A DNA stretch of 64,000 bases from positions 1 to 64,000 of the forward strand of contig SCPZ01000096.1 of NCBI GenBank assembly GCA_004299305.1. Direction: 5' to 3'. This DNA is from Methylobacter sp. (GTDB lineage Bacteria; Pseudomonadota; Gammaproteobacteria; Methylococcales; Methylomonadaceae). Positions 17,419 through 26,028 of this stretch are shown here, piece by piece; within the stretch, counting starts at the first letter, position 1; each line of letters begins with the position of its first letter. The notes below the pieces were generated by a model. That model was not told the origin of the DNA and did not search any database. It was given only the letters and a program-made list of their open reading frames with translations. The position numbers were made by a program, and so were the translations under genes.

Positions 17419-18996
17419 TTACAGGTCAAGTACCAGCCGTTCCGATTGAGCGCGCGATACACAGATGCACATCAGGCCGGCCCGTTCCCGTTCGGCTTTG
17501 GTTAAGACGCTATCACGGTGTTCGGGGATGCCCTCAAGCACTTTAACGGCGCAAGCGCCGCAATTGCCGGCGCGGCAATCATAAAGCGCATCAATGCCCG
17601 CTTCGCGAACCGCATCCAGAACCGACTGTTTTGCAGCGACCTGGATTATTTTGTTCGAACGCCGCAACTCAACTTCAACCGGACGATCCGACTCTGCGGC
17701 TCCTGCGGCGAACCGCTCCAGCCGAATCCTGTCGGGATCGATAGCCTGCGACTGCGCTGCGGATGTCACCACATCAATGAGTCGAGCGGGGCCGCAGACA
17801 TAAAAAACGGTCGTTGACGGACTGGAGGCCAGAAGCGCACCTGGATTAAGGCGACTGCCATTTTCGGATGGGTAGACGCTTAGTTTATCGCCATCGCCGA
17901 ACGCTTGCCTTAGCTGTTCAAGATAGGCCGCTTCCCGGTTGTTTCGGACAGCATAATGGATTTGGAAGTCTCGTTGCTGCGACTGTAGCGCGTGAGCCAT
18001 TGCCTTAATAGGCGTGATGCCGATGCCTCCTGCAATCAGAATGGCGGGACTGTCATGGTCATGAAGCTTAAAATTATTCTGCGGCAAGCTGCATCGCAAG
18101 CCTAAGCCGAGAGTAAATTGCCCATGTACCGACAGTGAACCGCCCGTACCGTTTTCATCAAGCAGCACGGCAATTTCATAAATGTCTTTGCGGGCAGGGT
18201 CTGAGCAAATCGAATAGTGCCGTGTGCTTATCGCCCCGTCAGCCAAGCGCACCGGCACGACGAGATGCGCTCCTGCTTCGAATGCGGGCAATTCATTACC
18301 GTTAGGATTGCGGAGTTCAAAGCTCCTGATGCGAGAGGTGAGCTGGCGCATGCCGGTAATCACCAATTCCAACGGGCCATTTCCCAGCGTCTTTAAATCG
18401 AATGCGCCTGTTGATTTTAATACTCTATTTTCTTCCACTAACGGGGCAATCAGATGGTCTATTTCGGCCTCCGAATAGCGCGGCGTAATGTGTTGAGGGC
18501 AATTCCAGTCGTAGGCCTCGACCTGGATGACGATGCCCCGTTCAACTCGGGCGCGATAGGACGGCACTTCAAGTTGCGCGATTAATTCGGGTTCTTCATT
18601 TTCATGGACGATACGGGCACGTCCCCATATCTTCAGGCGTCTTCGATTGGGGTAATCCATCAGGATCAGGGAAATACAGTCATTGGCGTTGAGATTGCCG
18701 ACGCTCAAATACTGCTTATTGCCGCGAAAGTCGGCAAAGCCGATGGTGCGTTCATCAAGCACTTTTAGAAAGCCTGCCGGGCCGCCCCGATGCTGTACAT
18801 AAGGCCATCCGGATTCCGATACGGTAGCTTGATAAAAGCTGTCTCGTTCAGCAATAAATTCAATCTCGCGCTCGGCCAATTTGTTTCTGGCATCTTCCGA
18901 CAGCTCAAAGCCTTGATTGGCTTGACGGCTGCCGTACAAACTTTGGGCCGCCTTAACACTGGGGGTAAAGGTAATTTCAGCAAATGCATTAGCCAT
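17419..18996 (-). CDS. PNPOx-like/ferredoxin reductase/2Fe-2S fusion oxidoreductase
   Basis: A 525-residue multidomain flavoprotein; the ATG at 18996 has a GGAG site, while a longer frame begins in repeat DNA. Residues 40-200 are a pyridoxamine 5'-phosphate oxidase-like FMN domain (GWPYVQHRGGPAGFLKV). Residues 225-320 bind FAD (RHYSICSDP) and 325-430 bind NAD(P)H (AGGIGITPIKAM). The C-terminus is a plant-type ferredoxin domain with CRAGNCGACAVKV. Electrons would pass from NAD(P)H via flavin to the 2Fe-2S centre. It heads a GST and DUF1348 group; the substrate is unknown. Confidence 0.9.
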   Translation of the reverse strand: MANAFAEITFTPSVKAAQSLYGSRQANQGFELSEDARNKLAEREIEFIAERDSFYQATVSESGWPYVQHRGGPAGFLKVLDERTIGFADFRGNKQYLSVGNLNANDCISLILMDYPNRRRLKIWGRARIVHENEEPELIAQLEVPSYRARVERGIVIQVEAYDWNCPQHITPRYSEAEIDHLIAPLVEENRVLKSTGAFDLKTLGNGPLELVITGMRQLTSRIRSFELRNPNGNELPAFEAGAHLVVPVRLADGAISTRHYSICSDPARKDIYEIAVLLDENGTGGSLSVHGQFTLGLGLRCSLPQNNFKLHDHDSPAILIAGGIGITPIKAMAHALQSQQRDFQIHYAVRNNREAAYLEQLRQAFGDGDKLSVYPSENGSRLNPGALLASSPSTTVFYVCGPARLIDVVTSAAQSQAIDPDRIRLERFAAGAAESDRPVEVELRRSNKIIQVAAKQSVLDAVREAGIDALYDCRAGNCGACAVKVLEGIPEHRDSVLTKAERERAGLMCICVSRAQSERLVLDL

Positions 18997-19071
18997 CAGC
19001 GTTCTCCAGAGAAACCGGCGGCGCAGGACACCGCCGGATGATTGTAGTAATGCTCCCAAAAACCGCAACTT

Positions 19072-19201
19072 GTCCACGAAAGACACGAAAGACACGAAAT
19101 AAATCAGTATGTTGTATTAATTTAGCTATTCACTCTTTGGGTGACGATCTACTGTTTGGTATCTTTTTGAAAATTTTCGTGCTTTTTGTGTTTTTCGTGG
19201 A
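19072..19201. repeat. TCCACGAAA-type inverted repeat, copy 1
   Basis: Direct words CACGAAAGACACGAAA at the left and their complement (TTTTCGTGC, TTTTTCGTGGA) at the right frame an AT-rich centre. Relatives lie at 27211-27273 (short) and 50916-51087 (same centre). The 3' flank TGATTTTTCTAGGAT is shared with the second copy. Confidence 0.8.
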
Positions 19202-19226
19202 TGAAATGATTTTTCTAGGATGATGT

Positions 19227-19772
19227 TTACGCGGCGATTTTAAGCGCAACTTTCGGAAAATCGATTTCCACTCGGCTGGCTTTGCCTATCATATTGGTTA
19301 ACACATTCATGCCGACATGGGTGATGATTTCGACAATCTCGCCATCGCTGTAACCGGCGTTACGCGCTTCGGTAATTTCGGCGGTGGTGACTTCGCCCAT
19401 ATTTTCAACTAGCGAGCGGGCAAAGCGCACGGCTACAGCGGCTTTCTCGTCTTGACTGGTACCGGCGCGATTAGCTTCGATCTCGGCGGCGGTTAAACCG
19501 GCTTTACGGCCAATGGCGGTATGGGCGGATAGGCAATATTCGCAAGAATTTTGTTGCGCCAGACCTAAAGCAATACGCTCCCGTGTTTGGGGATCCAAAC
19601 CGCCTTCATTGGCGATGCCGTGCAGGCCCAGAAAAGCGCGCAAGGCTGCAGGCGAATTGGCGAATACTTTTAAAAAGTTGGGCACCATGCCCAGTTGAGA
19701 TTGGATAGCGTCAAATAACGCTTTTTGTTCAGAGTTGGCAGTTTCGTGGGTGACGGTATTAATACGGCTCAT
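19227..19772 (-). CDS. AhpD-like carboxymuconolactone decarboxylase family protein
   Basis: A 181-residue all-helical protein of the AhpD/CMD peroxidase-like family. The redox motif is NSCEYCLSAH (CxxC followed by His), consistent with alkylhydroperoxidase or thiol-disulfide activity. Typical partner elements are GMVPNFLKVFANSP at the N-terminus and EIVEIITHVGMNVLTN at the C-terminus. It is divergent from a LysR gene across 136 bp, the usual arrangement for LysR-controlled genes. Confidence 0.9.
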   Translation of the reverse strand: MSRINTVTHETANSEQKALFDAIQSQLGMVPNFLKVFANSPAALRAFLGLHGIANEGGLDPQTRERIALGLAQQNSCEYCLSAHTAIGRKAGLTAAEIEANRAGTSQDEKAAVAVRFARSLVENMGEVTTAEITEARNAGYSDGEIVEIITHVGMNVLTNMIGKASRVEIDFPKVALKIAA

Positions 19773-19886
19773 GATGATGCTCCAAAAAAGTTAAGTTGAG
19801 ACAGTTGTTTTACTCGTCGTATTGCGAGTGGGGTTAGTTTATGAAATTCCACTGGAAAGAAGAATAGCCATTAATTACAATATACT

Positions 19887-19903
19887 ATTCCGATAAATGG
19901 AAT
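19887..19903. promoter_or_regulatory. putative LysR-type operator
   Basis: ATTCC-N7-GGAAT lies immediately before the LysR start, and a shorter related motif (ATTCCACTGGAAA) lies about 45 bp away in the divergent promoter region. Dyads of this kind between LysR genes and their targets are typical; binding is inferred. Confidence 0.5.
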
Positions 19904-19908
19904 AATGA

Positions 19909-20808
19909 ATGGATCGATTACAGTTAATGACGGTGTTCGTCGCCGTTGCAGAAGAGCAGAGTTTCGCCGGCGGCGCACGCAGGCTTAACATGTCGCCGCC
20001 GGCGGTGACCCGCGCTATCGCGGCGCTGGAAGACCGGCTGGGTACCAAACTGCTTACCAGAACGACTCGCTATGTGCGCGTGACAGATGCAGGGCAGCGT
20101 TATCTCGAAGATGCTCGGCGCATCATTAATGAGGTAGACGAGGCGGATGAAGCCGCAGCAGGCATCAATGCAGAACCGCGCGGTCAGCTGGCGGTTACGG
20201 CGCCGGTGTTGTTCGGCAAGCTATTTGTGATTCCTGGTATCGTTGACTATTTGCAACGCTATCCTGATATGGAAATATCCGCCGTATTTCTGGATCGAAT
20301 CGTGAACTTGCTTGAAGAAGGTTTTGATGTCGGCATACGGATCGGTGAGCTGCCGGACTCAAGCATGAAGGCTATTCGCGTCGGCTCTATCCGTCGGGTT
20401 GTCTGCGCTTCGCCTGCCTATCTGGCTAAGCATGGCGCACCGGACAAGCCATCGGATCTGGCGAACCACCTCGTGGTTGCTGCCAGCGCCGTTTCACCGG
20501 CTATAGAATGGAAATTTGCCGAGGGGCTGGTCGTCCGGGTCAAGCCGCGTTTAACGGTGACCAGTAACGATTCCGCGATTGCCGCCGTCTTACTGGGAAT
20601 GGGGGTTACGCGGCTATTGTCCTATCAGATTGCCTCTTACCAAGCATCGGGGCAACTGCAAACGATTTTGAGCGAATTCGAACCGGAGCCTTTGCCCATT
20701 CACGTCATACATCGCGAAGGCCGTTATGCTTCGGCAAAAGTCAGGTCGTTTGTTGATCTGATGGTTGCTAAGCTTCGATCAGATCAAGCGCTAAAATCAA
20801 CCCAATGA
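19909..20808 (+). CDS. LysR family transcriptional regulator
   Basis: A 299-residue LysR regulator. The N-terminal winged helix shows AEEQSFAGGARRLNMSPPAV and ALEDRLGTKLLTRTTR; the rest is a periplasmic-binding-like effector domain (GQLAVTAPVLFGKLFVIP). Being divergent from the AhpD-like gene, it likely controls that gene and perhaps the oxidoreductase-GST-DUF1348 group downstream of it. The effector is unknown. Confidence 0.92.
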   Translation: MDRLQLMTVFVAVAEEQSFAGGARRLNMSPPAVTRAIAALEDRLGTKLLTRTTRYVRVTDAGQRYLEDARRIINEVDEADEAAAGINAEPRGQLAVTAPVLFGKLFVIPGIVDYLQRYPDMEISAVFLDRIVNLLEEGFDVGIRIGELPDSSMKAIRVGSIRRVVCASPAYLAKHGAPDKPSDLANHLVVAASAVSPAIEWKFAEGLVVRVKPRLTVTSNDSAIAAVLLGMGVTRLLSYQIASYQASGQLQTILSEFEPEPLPIHVIHREGRYASAKVRSFVDLMVAKLRSDQALKSTQ

Positions 20809-20877
20809 CTATTTAGCAGTTCCGGTCGTTTAAGTCTGGATGCGTGGCTGGAGTCGATAAAAAGCAATAACACTTGA
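20809..20877 (+). pseudogene. 3' remnant of a second doxX-like gene
   Basis: Directly after the LysR stop, a frame reads LFSSSGRLSLDAWLESIKS and then stops. This matches the DoxX C-terminus at 15958-16020 (LFSGSGRLSLDTWLALKK) in protein and mostly in DNA. There is no start or upstream part. It is the tail of a lost doxX paralogue or of a small duplication. Confidence 0.75.
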
Positions 20878-20921
20878 AACAACGCTATGGTAGCGGTTAT
20901 CGCCGCCATAGCGTTTCGGGC

Positions 20922-21143
20922 TTATTTGATGGCTCGGCTCATGTTGCGAATATCATCAGTGGTAATGGCTTGACCGCCGACACCCCATTGGCCTGAGGCA
21001 ACATCCTCAATAATAACCCAGGTGACAGGCCTTAAAGCTTCACCTTCTACTGAAAGGACGGCATCGGTGACTTTACTGATGATGTCCTGTTTTTGCGACA
21101 ATGATAAGTAACCGCTAATGCCTTTTATTTGTACGAGTGGCAT
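20922..21143 (-). CDS. 4-oxalocrotonate tautomerase family protein
   Basis: A 73-residue tautomerase. The sequence begins MPLVQIKGISGYLS, so removal of Met exposes the catalytic Pro1. The core TDAVLSVEGEALRPVTWVII matches the family. It lies 39 bp downstream of a CMD-family gene on the same strand. Substrate unknown. Confidence 0.9.
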   Translation of the reverse strand: MPLVQIKGISGYLSLSQKQDIISKVTDAVLSVEGEALRPVTWVIIEDVASGQWGVGGQAITTDDIRNMSRAIK

Positions 21144-21182
21144 GGTATTTCTCCTGTGTAGTGTGAGAGATCAAGGTAAATT

Positions 21183-21764
21183 TTAAGAACATTGTTGGGT
21201 ACACTGAACAGGAGCATCCCACGCTTCGGATTGAAATGCCGCGTCCAGGGTCGTAGCGCCCATGATGTGATTGGCATAGTTGCTGAGCGTTTTCATCGTT
21301 ACACCCAGCAGCACATCCAAAGCTTGCTGAGATGTATAACCGGCTCCTAGAAAATCGTCTAATACACCGCCCGCTACCCTGCCGCGCTGTTTAACCACTG
21401 CACGGGTGAATACTGCCAAAGCTTCCAGCTTTGGGTCGGACAATGGTTGCTGTTTTCTTAATGACTCAACAATGGCCGACTCGGCTTTTGCCATCCGTTT
21501 AGCGATCATTGAATGCGCGGCTACGCAATAAGTGCAGTGGTTTTCAACACTTGCTGCGAGCAACACAACTTGTTGCTCTACAGGCGTTAACGAGGTTTTT
21601 TCGACAAGTGAACCTAACTCAAGATAGGCTTGTAGCGTTGCGGGGGATTCGGCAAAACGCCCCATTAGATTAGGAACAAAGCCGAATTTTTGTTGTGCGC
21701 CTGTCAGTAGTGGCTTAGCGGCCTCGGATGCTTGTGAAATAGAATGAATATTAAATTGAGTCAT
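21183..21764 (-). CDS. carboxymuconolactone decarboxylase family protein
   Basis: A 193-residue AhpD/CMD protein, starting at MTQFNIHSIS with an AGGA ribosome site; an upstream in-frame Met is less likely. ENHCTYCVAAHSMIAKR is the CxxC redox centre. It ends with three more cysteines in QCTQQCS, an unusual extra. It precedes the tautomerase gene and is divergent from an AraC-type regulator, which probably controls it. Confidence 0.88.
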   Translation of the reverse strand: MTQFNIHSISQASEAAKPLLTGAQQKFGFVPNLMGRFAESPATLQAYLELGSLVEKTSLTPVEQQVVLLAASVENHCTYCVAAHSMIAKRMAKAESAIVESLRKQQPLSDPKLEALAVFTRAVVKQRGRVAGGVLDDFLGAGYTSQQALDVLLGVTMKTLSNYANHIMGATTLDAAFQSEAWDAPVQCTQQCS

Positions 21765-21886
21765 GATGGTTTTCCTGTGTTGATGAGTTTTACTAAAAAT
21801 GTCCATGAAGCGAGTTTAAAGATTTTGAAGAAGCAAACCCATGCTTGCGATTCCGCAATTGTTGTCCAATCGTTCGGGAATTCGAT

Positions 21887-22768
21887 GTGGATGCTTTAAC
21901 TTTGTTAGTCAACGCGCTGAACTTGCACGCCAAACTGGTCTATTCAGGCGGCGTTTGCGGGCGCTGGCTGATGGATCACAATTCCGATAGCTCGGTTTGG
22001 TTTCATTTGCTCAGCAAGGGTCAAGGCTGGGTGCATTCGCCGAGTCGGCAAACGCCGTTGGCGCTGGACAGCGGCGATTTGATTTTGTTCCTGCCACATG
22101 CGCCAAGACACTTTTTGTCCTACAGCGCCGAGCATTTGCCTTGCGACGCTGCCGACACCCGCTTGACCGGCTGGGAGAACGGAGAATCGGGATTCGTTTG
22201 CGGCGAAATTGAACTGGCTACACCCAGATCGTTGTTGTGGCAGGCGTTGCCCGCCGAAATTGTGATCAAAAAGAATCAAGCTGGCGACATACTGGCCAAG
22301 CTGATCGAACTTGTTGTCAGCGAAACCTCCGGTCAGCGTTTTGGTAGCGACTCGGTGGTGGAGCGTTTGTGTGACAGCCTTTTTGTGCTGGTTATCCGTT
22401 ACTGTATTGAAGAAAATTTGGTGCAAGATGGCGTATTTGCAGCCATGCAAGATAAGCGTTTAGCAACGGTGTTGGGCTTGATTCATCGGCAACCTTGGCA
22501 GCCCTGGACAGTTGCCGAACTGTGTTCCCGAGCGGGATTATCGAAAACCGTGTTATCGGAGAAATTTGCCGCGCTGATCGGCAGTTCGCCGATTGAATAC
22601 CTGATCGCTTGGCGCTTACAGATTGCAGCCCAGTGGTTGAAAGAGCCCAACATGACCATAGAAAGAGTTGCCGAGCGTTGCGGATATGATTCAGCCGCAG
22701 CATTCAGTAAAGCCTTTAAGCGTTGTTTTAAAATATCACCCAGCACATTCCGCCGCATTCCAGAGTAA
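21887..22768 (+). CDS. AraC family transcriptional regulator with cupin domain
   Basis: About 293 residues from a GTG start (VDALTLLVNALNLHAK fits the family N-terminus); a TTG 42 bp upstream is also possible. Residues 1-170 are a cupin sensor domain. The C-terminus is the AraC DNA-binding domain: WTVAELCSRAGLSKTVLSEK and ERVAERCGYDSAAAFSKAF are its two helix-turn-helix units. It lies 3 bp before an ECF sigma gene and is divergent from the CMD/tautomerase pair. Confidence 0.88.
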   Translation: MDALTLLVNALNLHAKLVYSGGVCGRWLMDHNSDSSVWFHLLSKGQGWVHSPSRQTPLALDSGDLILFLPHAPRHFLSYSAEHLPCDAADTRLTGWENGESGFVCGEIELATPRSLLWQALPAEIVIKKNQAGDILAKLIELVVSETSGQRFGSDSVVERLCDSLFVLVIRYCIEENLVQDGVFAAMQDKRLATVLGLIHRQPWQPWTVAELCSRAGLSKTVLSEKFAALIGSSPIEYLIAWRLQIAAQWLKEPNMTIERVAERCGYDSAAAFSKAFKRCFKISPSTFRRIPE

Positions 22769-22771
22769 CCG

Positions 22772-23344
22772 ATGGATAAAAACCAGTTAAACGATCACCG
22801 AACCATCCTGTTACGTTATGCGTTGTTACAGTTGCATGATGAAGCGGTTGCCGAAGATGCAGTACAAGAAACACTGCTGGCCGCCTTGCAAACGGGCAAT
22901 AGTTTTCGCAGTAAATCAGCGCTCAGAACGTGGTTAATCGGCATTCTAAAACACAAAATCGCCGACCATTACCGTGCGGCTGAACGGCATTATTCACTGG
23001 GAGAACCGGCGGGCGGGCATGAAGAAGATCCCAACGCCGCTTTGGAGCAATTGATATTCGACGGTAAAGGTCGTTGGATAGGCTCGCCTGGTGCGTGGAA
23101 TAACCCAGACCATGCTTTGGAGCAAGACGAATTTTGGGTCCTGTTTGAGTGGTGTCAAAAAAATCTATCCGAGCAACACGCACGGGCTTTTATGTTGCGT
23201 GAAATGGTCGGCCTGGAAACCGAAGAAATTTGTCTGGATATGGCTATTAGCCACAGCGCTTGCCGTGTTTATTTACACAGAGCGCGGTTAGGGTTGCGCG
23301 AATGTTTAGAGCAACGCTGGTTTAATGAGAAGAGAGAGTTATGA
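22772..23344 (+). CDS. ECF RNA polymerase sigma factor
   Basis: A 190-residue sigma-70 family factor with regions 2 (AEDAVQETLLAAL, SALRTWLIGILKHKIADHYR) and 4 (ARAFMLREMVGLETEEIC, SHSACRVYLHRARLGLRECL). It couples by a 4-bp ATGA overlap to a small zinc-binding anti-sigma candidate. The target promoter is unknown. An acidic, Gly/Asn-rich insert of about 40 residues lies between regions 2 and 4. Confidence 0.9.
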   Translation: MDKNQLNDHRTILLRYALLQLHDEAVAEDAVQETLLAALQTGNSFRSKSALRTWLIGILKHKIADHYRAAERHYSLGEPAGGHEEDPNAALEQLIFDGKGRWIGSPGAWNNPDHALEQDEFWVLFEWCQKNLSEQHARAFMLREMVGLETEEICLDMAISHSACRVYLHRARLGLRECLEQRWFNEKREL

Positions 23345-23520
23345 AAACCTGTAAAGATATTAGCGGATTATTATCTGAAAGTATGGATCGCCCCTTAACA
23401 TGGCAGGAACGTTGGGCTGTACGAATGCATTTATTGATGTGTCGCCACTGTTCACGTTTTCAGCAGCAAGTGCATTTTTTGCACAAAGCGGCTGAGCGTT
23501 ATTACCCAAACAAGAGATAA
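23341..23520 (+). CDS. small zinc-finger (ZAS-like) anti-sigma factor
   Basis: A 59-residue protein overlapping the sigma gene stop. MHLLMCRHCSRF near the centre is the H-x3-C-x2-C motif of zinc-binding anti-sigma proteins, and CKDISGLLSESMDRPLT at the start matches zf-HC2 proteins. It has no membrane segment, so it would be soluble and may respond to redox state by zinc release. Function is inferred from position and motif. Confidence 0.8.
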   Translation: MKTCKDISGLLSESMDRPLTWQERWAVRMHLLMCRHCSRFQQQVHFLHKAAERYYPNKR

Positions 23521-23597
23521 CGATTGATGACGGTTCGTATCTCACACTGATAAAACCAGAAAACGAGACTACCAAAATGGTCCACAAAAGGCGCTCT

Positions 23598-24257
23598 TTA
23601 TATCTTCAGCTGTTCCGAGAAAAAGTCGAAATCAGCCACTTTCCTATAAGGCAACAGCCCCAGCAAGGGCGCATCTACAACGGCTTTTATAGTCTGTATA
23701 TTCTCGTCCCTGCTTAACATATCAGGATCTGTACAGACTGCAATCCAACCGGCACAGCTTACGCCGGACTGCACTATCGCCTGATACGTCAATCTTGCAT
23801 GATTGATACAACCCAACCTGATGGCGACAACCATGATGACCGGCAAGGCCAGCATTGTTGCCAAATCGCTATTAGCTTCCCGCTCATTTAACGGACTGTA
23901 CCAGCCTCCTGCGCCTTCAACGACGACAATGTCAGCCAAGCTTTTCAATAGCTCGCATGTGGCGACCACTTGATCGAGTTTGACTGGATTTTTTAGGCCC
24001 GCAATATGGGGCGAAACAGGCGCTTCATAGGCGTAAGGGTTGATTAAGTCGTAGGCGATCCGCAATGACGCATTGTCTTGGATCAGCAAGGCGTCTTCAT
24101 TTTTCAGTTGCCCGTCCTGCATTAAACAACCGGCCGCAACCGGCTTCATGCCTGCAACCGATTTCCCCCGGTTTTTAAAGTGACGCATTAACGCAATCGT
24201 CGCCCAGGTTTTACCGGCGTTAGTGTCGGTGCCGGTTATAAAGTAGCCCTTTGCCAT
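23598..24257 (-). CDS. bioD: dethiobiotin synthase
   Basis: A 219-residue BioD that closes the ureido ring of dethiobiotin with ATP and CO2. Visible motifs are the P-loop GTDTNAGKTWATIAL, KPVAAGC, and VVEGAGGWYSPL. The start ATG overlaps the bioC stop by one base (TAATG). It is the last gene of the bioBFHCD group. Confidence 0.95.
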   Translation of the reverse strand: MAKGYFITGTDTNAGKTWATIALMRHFKNRGKSVAGMKPVAAGCLMQDGQLKNEDALLIQDNASLRIAYDLINPYAYEAPVSPHIAGLKNPVKLDQVVATCELLKSLADIVVVEGAGGWYSPLNEREANSDLATMLALPVIMVVAIRLGCINHARLTYQAIVQSGVSCAGWIAVCTDPDMLSRDENIQTIKAVVDAPLLGLLPYRKVADFDFFSEQLKI

Positions 24258-25030
24258 TAGCTTGCGCTGACCATAATGACTTCGAAGGTTGCAGGAATCA
24301 GTCCGCCGCTTCGATGCGGCTCGTAAGCCGCAATCATGCGCTGCATCTGGGCCTTGGTCGTGATGTTTTTATTACGCCCGGCCATCACATTATGTGCGCC
24401 GATATGCTTTAACTCCCTCATCAACTCTAAAACCGAACCGTAACTCGAACGATAAAGCCTGGTTTCAAGCTTTATCTCGGTATAACCCGATTGTTGAAGA
24501 AAACGGGTCAACTGCATCTCGCTGTAAAACTCGTTAACATGTTTGTAGTCGTCGACTTCCGCCCAGGCGGCTTTTAATTCCTGCAAGGTTTGCGGACCGA
24601 ATATCGAAAAGACCAGCCGCCCGCCCGGTTTCAATACCCGTTTAATATCGGTAAAAACAGCCTCAAGATTGATGCACCATTGCAATGCGAGACTGGAAAA
24701 TACGCTGTCGGCGATGTGCCCTGCTAGCGGCAACTGTTCGGCATCGGCGCATAGATAACTGACATCAGGCCTATCGAGCAGTTTTTTTCTCGTTAGCTGC
24801 ACCATCGGCAACGCAATATCCAGGGCGATGATAGGCCGCTCGCACACCGACAGTTCGACGCTTAAAAAACCGGTGCCGCAACCCACATCCAACAATGTTC
24901 CGGTCAGGCTTTCAAGATCGACAGTAGCCAGCAGGGCTTTACCGACAGTGCGCTGCAATGCGGCAACGCCATCATAAGTAAGCGAGGCGGCCGCAAATGA
25001 CTGCTTAATTTTGGCTTTATCTAACTGCAT
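24257..25030 (-). CDS. bioC: malonyl-ACP O-methyltransferase
   Basis: A 257-residue BioC that methylates malonyl-ACP to start pimelate synthesis. The start MQLDKAKIKQSFAAA lies inside the 3' end of bioH (10-bp overlap); a longer open frame upstream is only the other frame of bioH. LLDVGCGTGFLSVEL is the SAM-binding motif. The C-terminus YEPHRSGGLIPATFEVI is typical. Confidence 0.95.
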   Translation of the reverse strand: MQLDKAKIKQSFAAASLTYDGVAALQRTVGKALLATVDLESLTGTLLDVGCGTGFLSVELSVCERPIIALDIALPMVQLTRKKLLDRPDVSYLCADAEQLPLAGHIADSVFSSLALQWCINLEAVFTDIKRVLKPGGRLVFSIFGPQTLQELKAAWAEVDDYKHVNEFYSEMQLTRFLQQSGYTEIKLETRLYRSSYGSVLELMRELKHIGAHNVMAGRNKNITTKAQMQRMIAAYEPHRSGGLIPATFEVIMVSAS

Positions 25031-26028
25031 CTCTGATCCATAAACCGGGAAATAATCGCCAGCGTTTCCCGGCTGTGCGATAAAAACGGCACATGCCCTG
25101 CCCTGTCGATGATGTTTAATTCCAGGCTCGGCAATAACTGCTGCATTTTTTGGCCTACGGCTACCGGAACCAAGGTATCCAGGCCGCCTAATATGACCGA
25201 GACAGGCATAGTCAATCCCGACAATACCGGCCTCAAGTCCGCCTGTTTCAGTATGTCCAAACCGCCCTGCAAGGTATTTTGATCGGGCGCATCGCACTCG
25301 AACACGGCGCTTTTAAGTGCTTTCAAAAGGGCTTTATGCTCGGGCAACCCGTTGACCTGCAAGGATAAAAAACGTAACAAGGTCGCCTGGCAATTTTTAT
25401 TCAATTGCTCGGCAAAATCATCCAGTAATTGGACATCCATTCCGGGCCATGTTTCCGTTTCCAAGCTGAAGTTCTCATCTTTATACACAAAAGTATCCAA
25501 GTAATTCGTCATACCCGCCGGGAAGCAGGTATCCACGACTGCATGGATGCAGGAGGTAGAGCAATGCATGGAGCAATTGCCGAGTGCCATGGATGGCGAG
25601 CTGCATACGTCCATGTAGTCTGGATTCCGGCAATCCATGCCGGAATGACGGTGTCCCGTAGGCGCTTGTGTATAAAGACGAGAGCCGGAGCTTGGAAACA
25701 ACGGATTCCCCGCTAGTAAAACCAGAGAAGATACCCGTTCAGGATAGCGAGCAGCTACATCAAGAACTACCGTAGCGCCCAACGACCACCCCAACCAGCA
25801 ACAGCCCTGCCCGGGAATTGCCTTAAGCAACTCCGCGCTAATCCGTTCCAGCGTAAACGGATCGATAAGTTCGCTATGCCCGTGTCCCGGCAAATCAATG
25901 CAGGTCACCTGATAGTTGAGCGCCAATTGCTTGGCAAAGTCCCGCCAGATGCCGGTATGCATAGCCCAGCCATGCACCAACACTATGGATTTACCTTGCC
26001 CGAAGGTTTCCAAATGGATTTTTGTCAC
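25021..26028 (-). CDS. bioH: pimeloyl-ACP methyl ester esterase with repeat-derived insertion
   Basis: An alpha/beta hydrolase of 335 residues, about 80 longer than usual BioH. The triad regions are intact: GWSLGATVVLD (Ser), GGLDTLVPVAVG (Asp) and RAGHVPFLSHS (His). Residues about 110-191, between LLAGNPL and TETWPGMD, are encoded by a 243-bp palindromic element and have no BioH counterpart; they include an unusual cysteine-rich segment (NCSMHCSTSC). The frame is kept. The insert falls after the serine strand, where the cap domain begins, so activity may or may not survive. It overlaps bioF by 4 bp. Confidence 0.9.
   Translation of the reverse strand: MTKIHLETFGQGKSIVLVHGWAMHTGIWRDFAKQLALNYQVTCIDLPGHGHSELIDPFTLERISAELLKAIPGQGCCWLGWSLGATVVLDVAARYPERVSSLVLLAGNPLFPSSGSRLYTQAPTGHRHSGMDCRNPDYMDVCSSPSMALGNCSMHCSTSCIHAVVDTCFPAGMTNYLDTFVYKDENFSLETETWPGMDVQLLDDFAEQLNKNCQATLLRFLSLQVNGLPEHKALLKALKSAVFECDAPDQNTLQGGLDILKQADLRPVLSGLTMPVSVILGGLDTLVPVAVGQKMQQLLPSLELNIIDRAGHVPFLSHSRETLAIISRFMDQRCS
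25457..25699. mobile_element. 243-bp palindromic element in frame inside bioH
   Basis: The outer ends are perfect 11-bp inverted repeats, GTTTCCAAGCT and AGCTTGGAAAC. Similarity continues inward to TTTATACACAA and TTGTGTATAAA, giving imperfect ends of about 34 bp. Inside are the word TCATTCCGGCATGGATTGCC and a 50-bp module (25535-25584) also found in three other places in the window. The length, 81 codons, keeps the bioH frame open. Confidence 0.85.

Noticed and set aside
22772-23520. The ECF sigma/anti-sigma pair as the bufferin operon regulator
   Set aside because: Some bufferin loci have an ECF sigma factor, but this pair is 7 kb away beyond unrelated genes, and no shared promoter motif was found.
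25031-25297. N-terminal extension of bioC
   Set aside because: The extension is the other reading frame of the bioH C-terminus; the ATG at 25030 gives a normal-length BioC.
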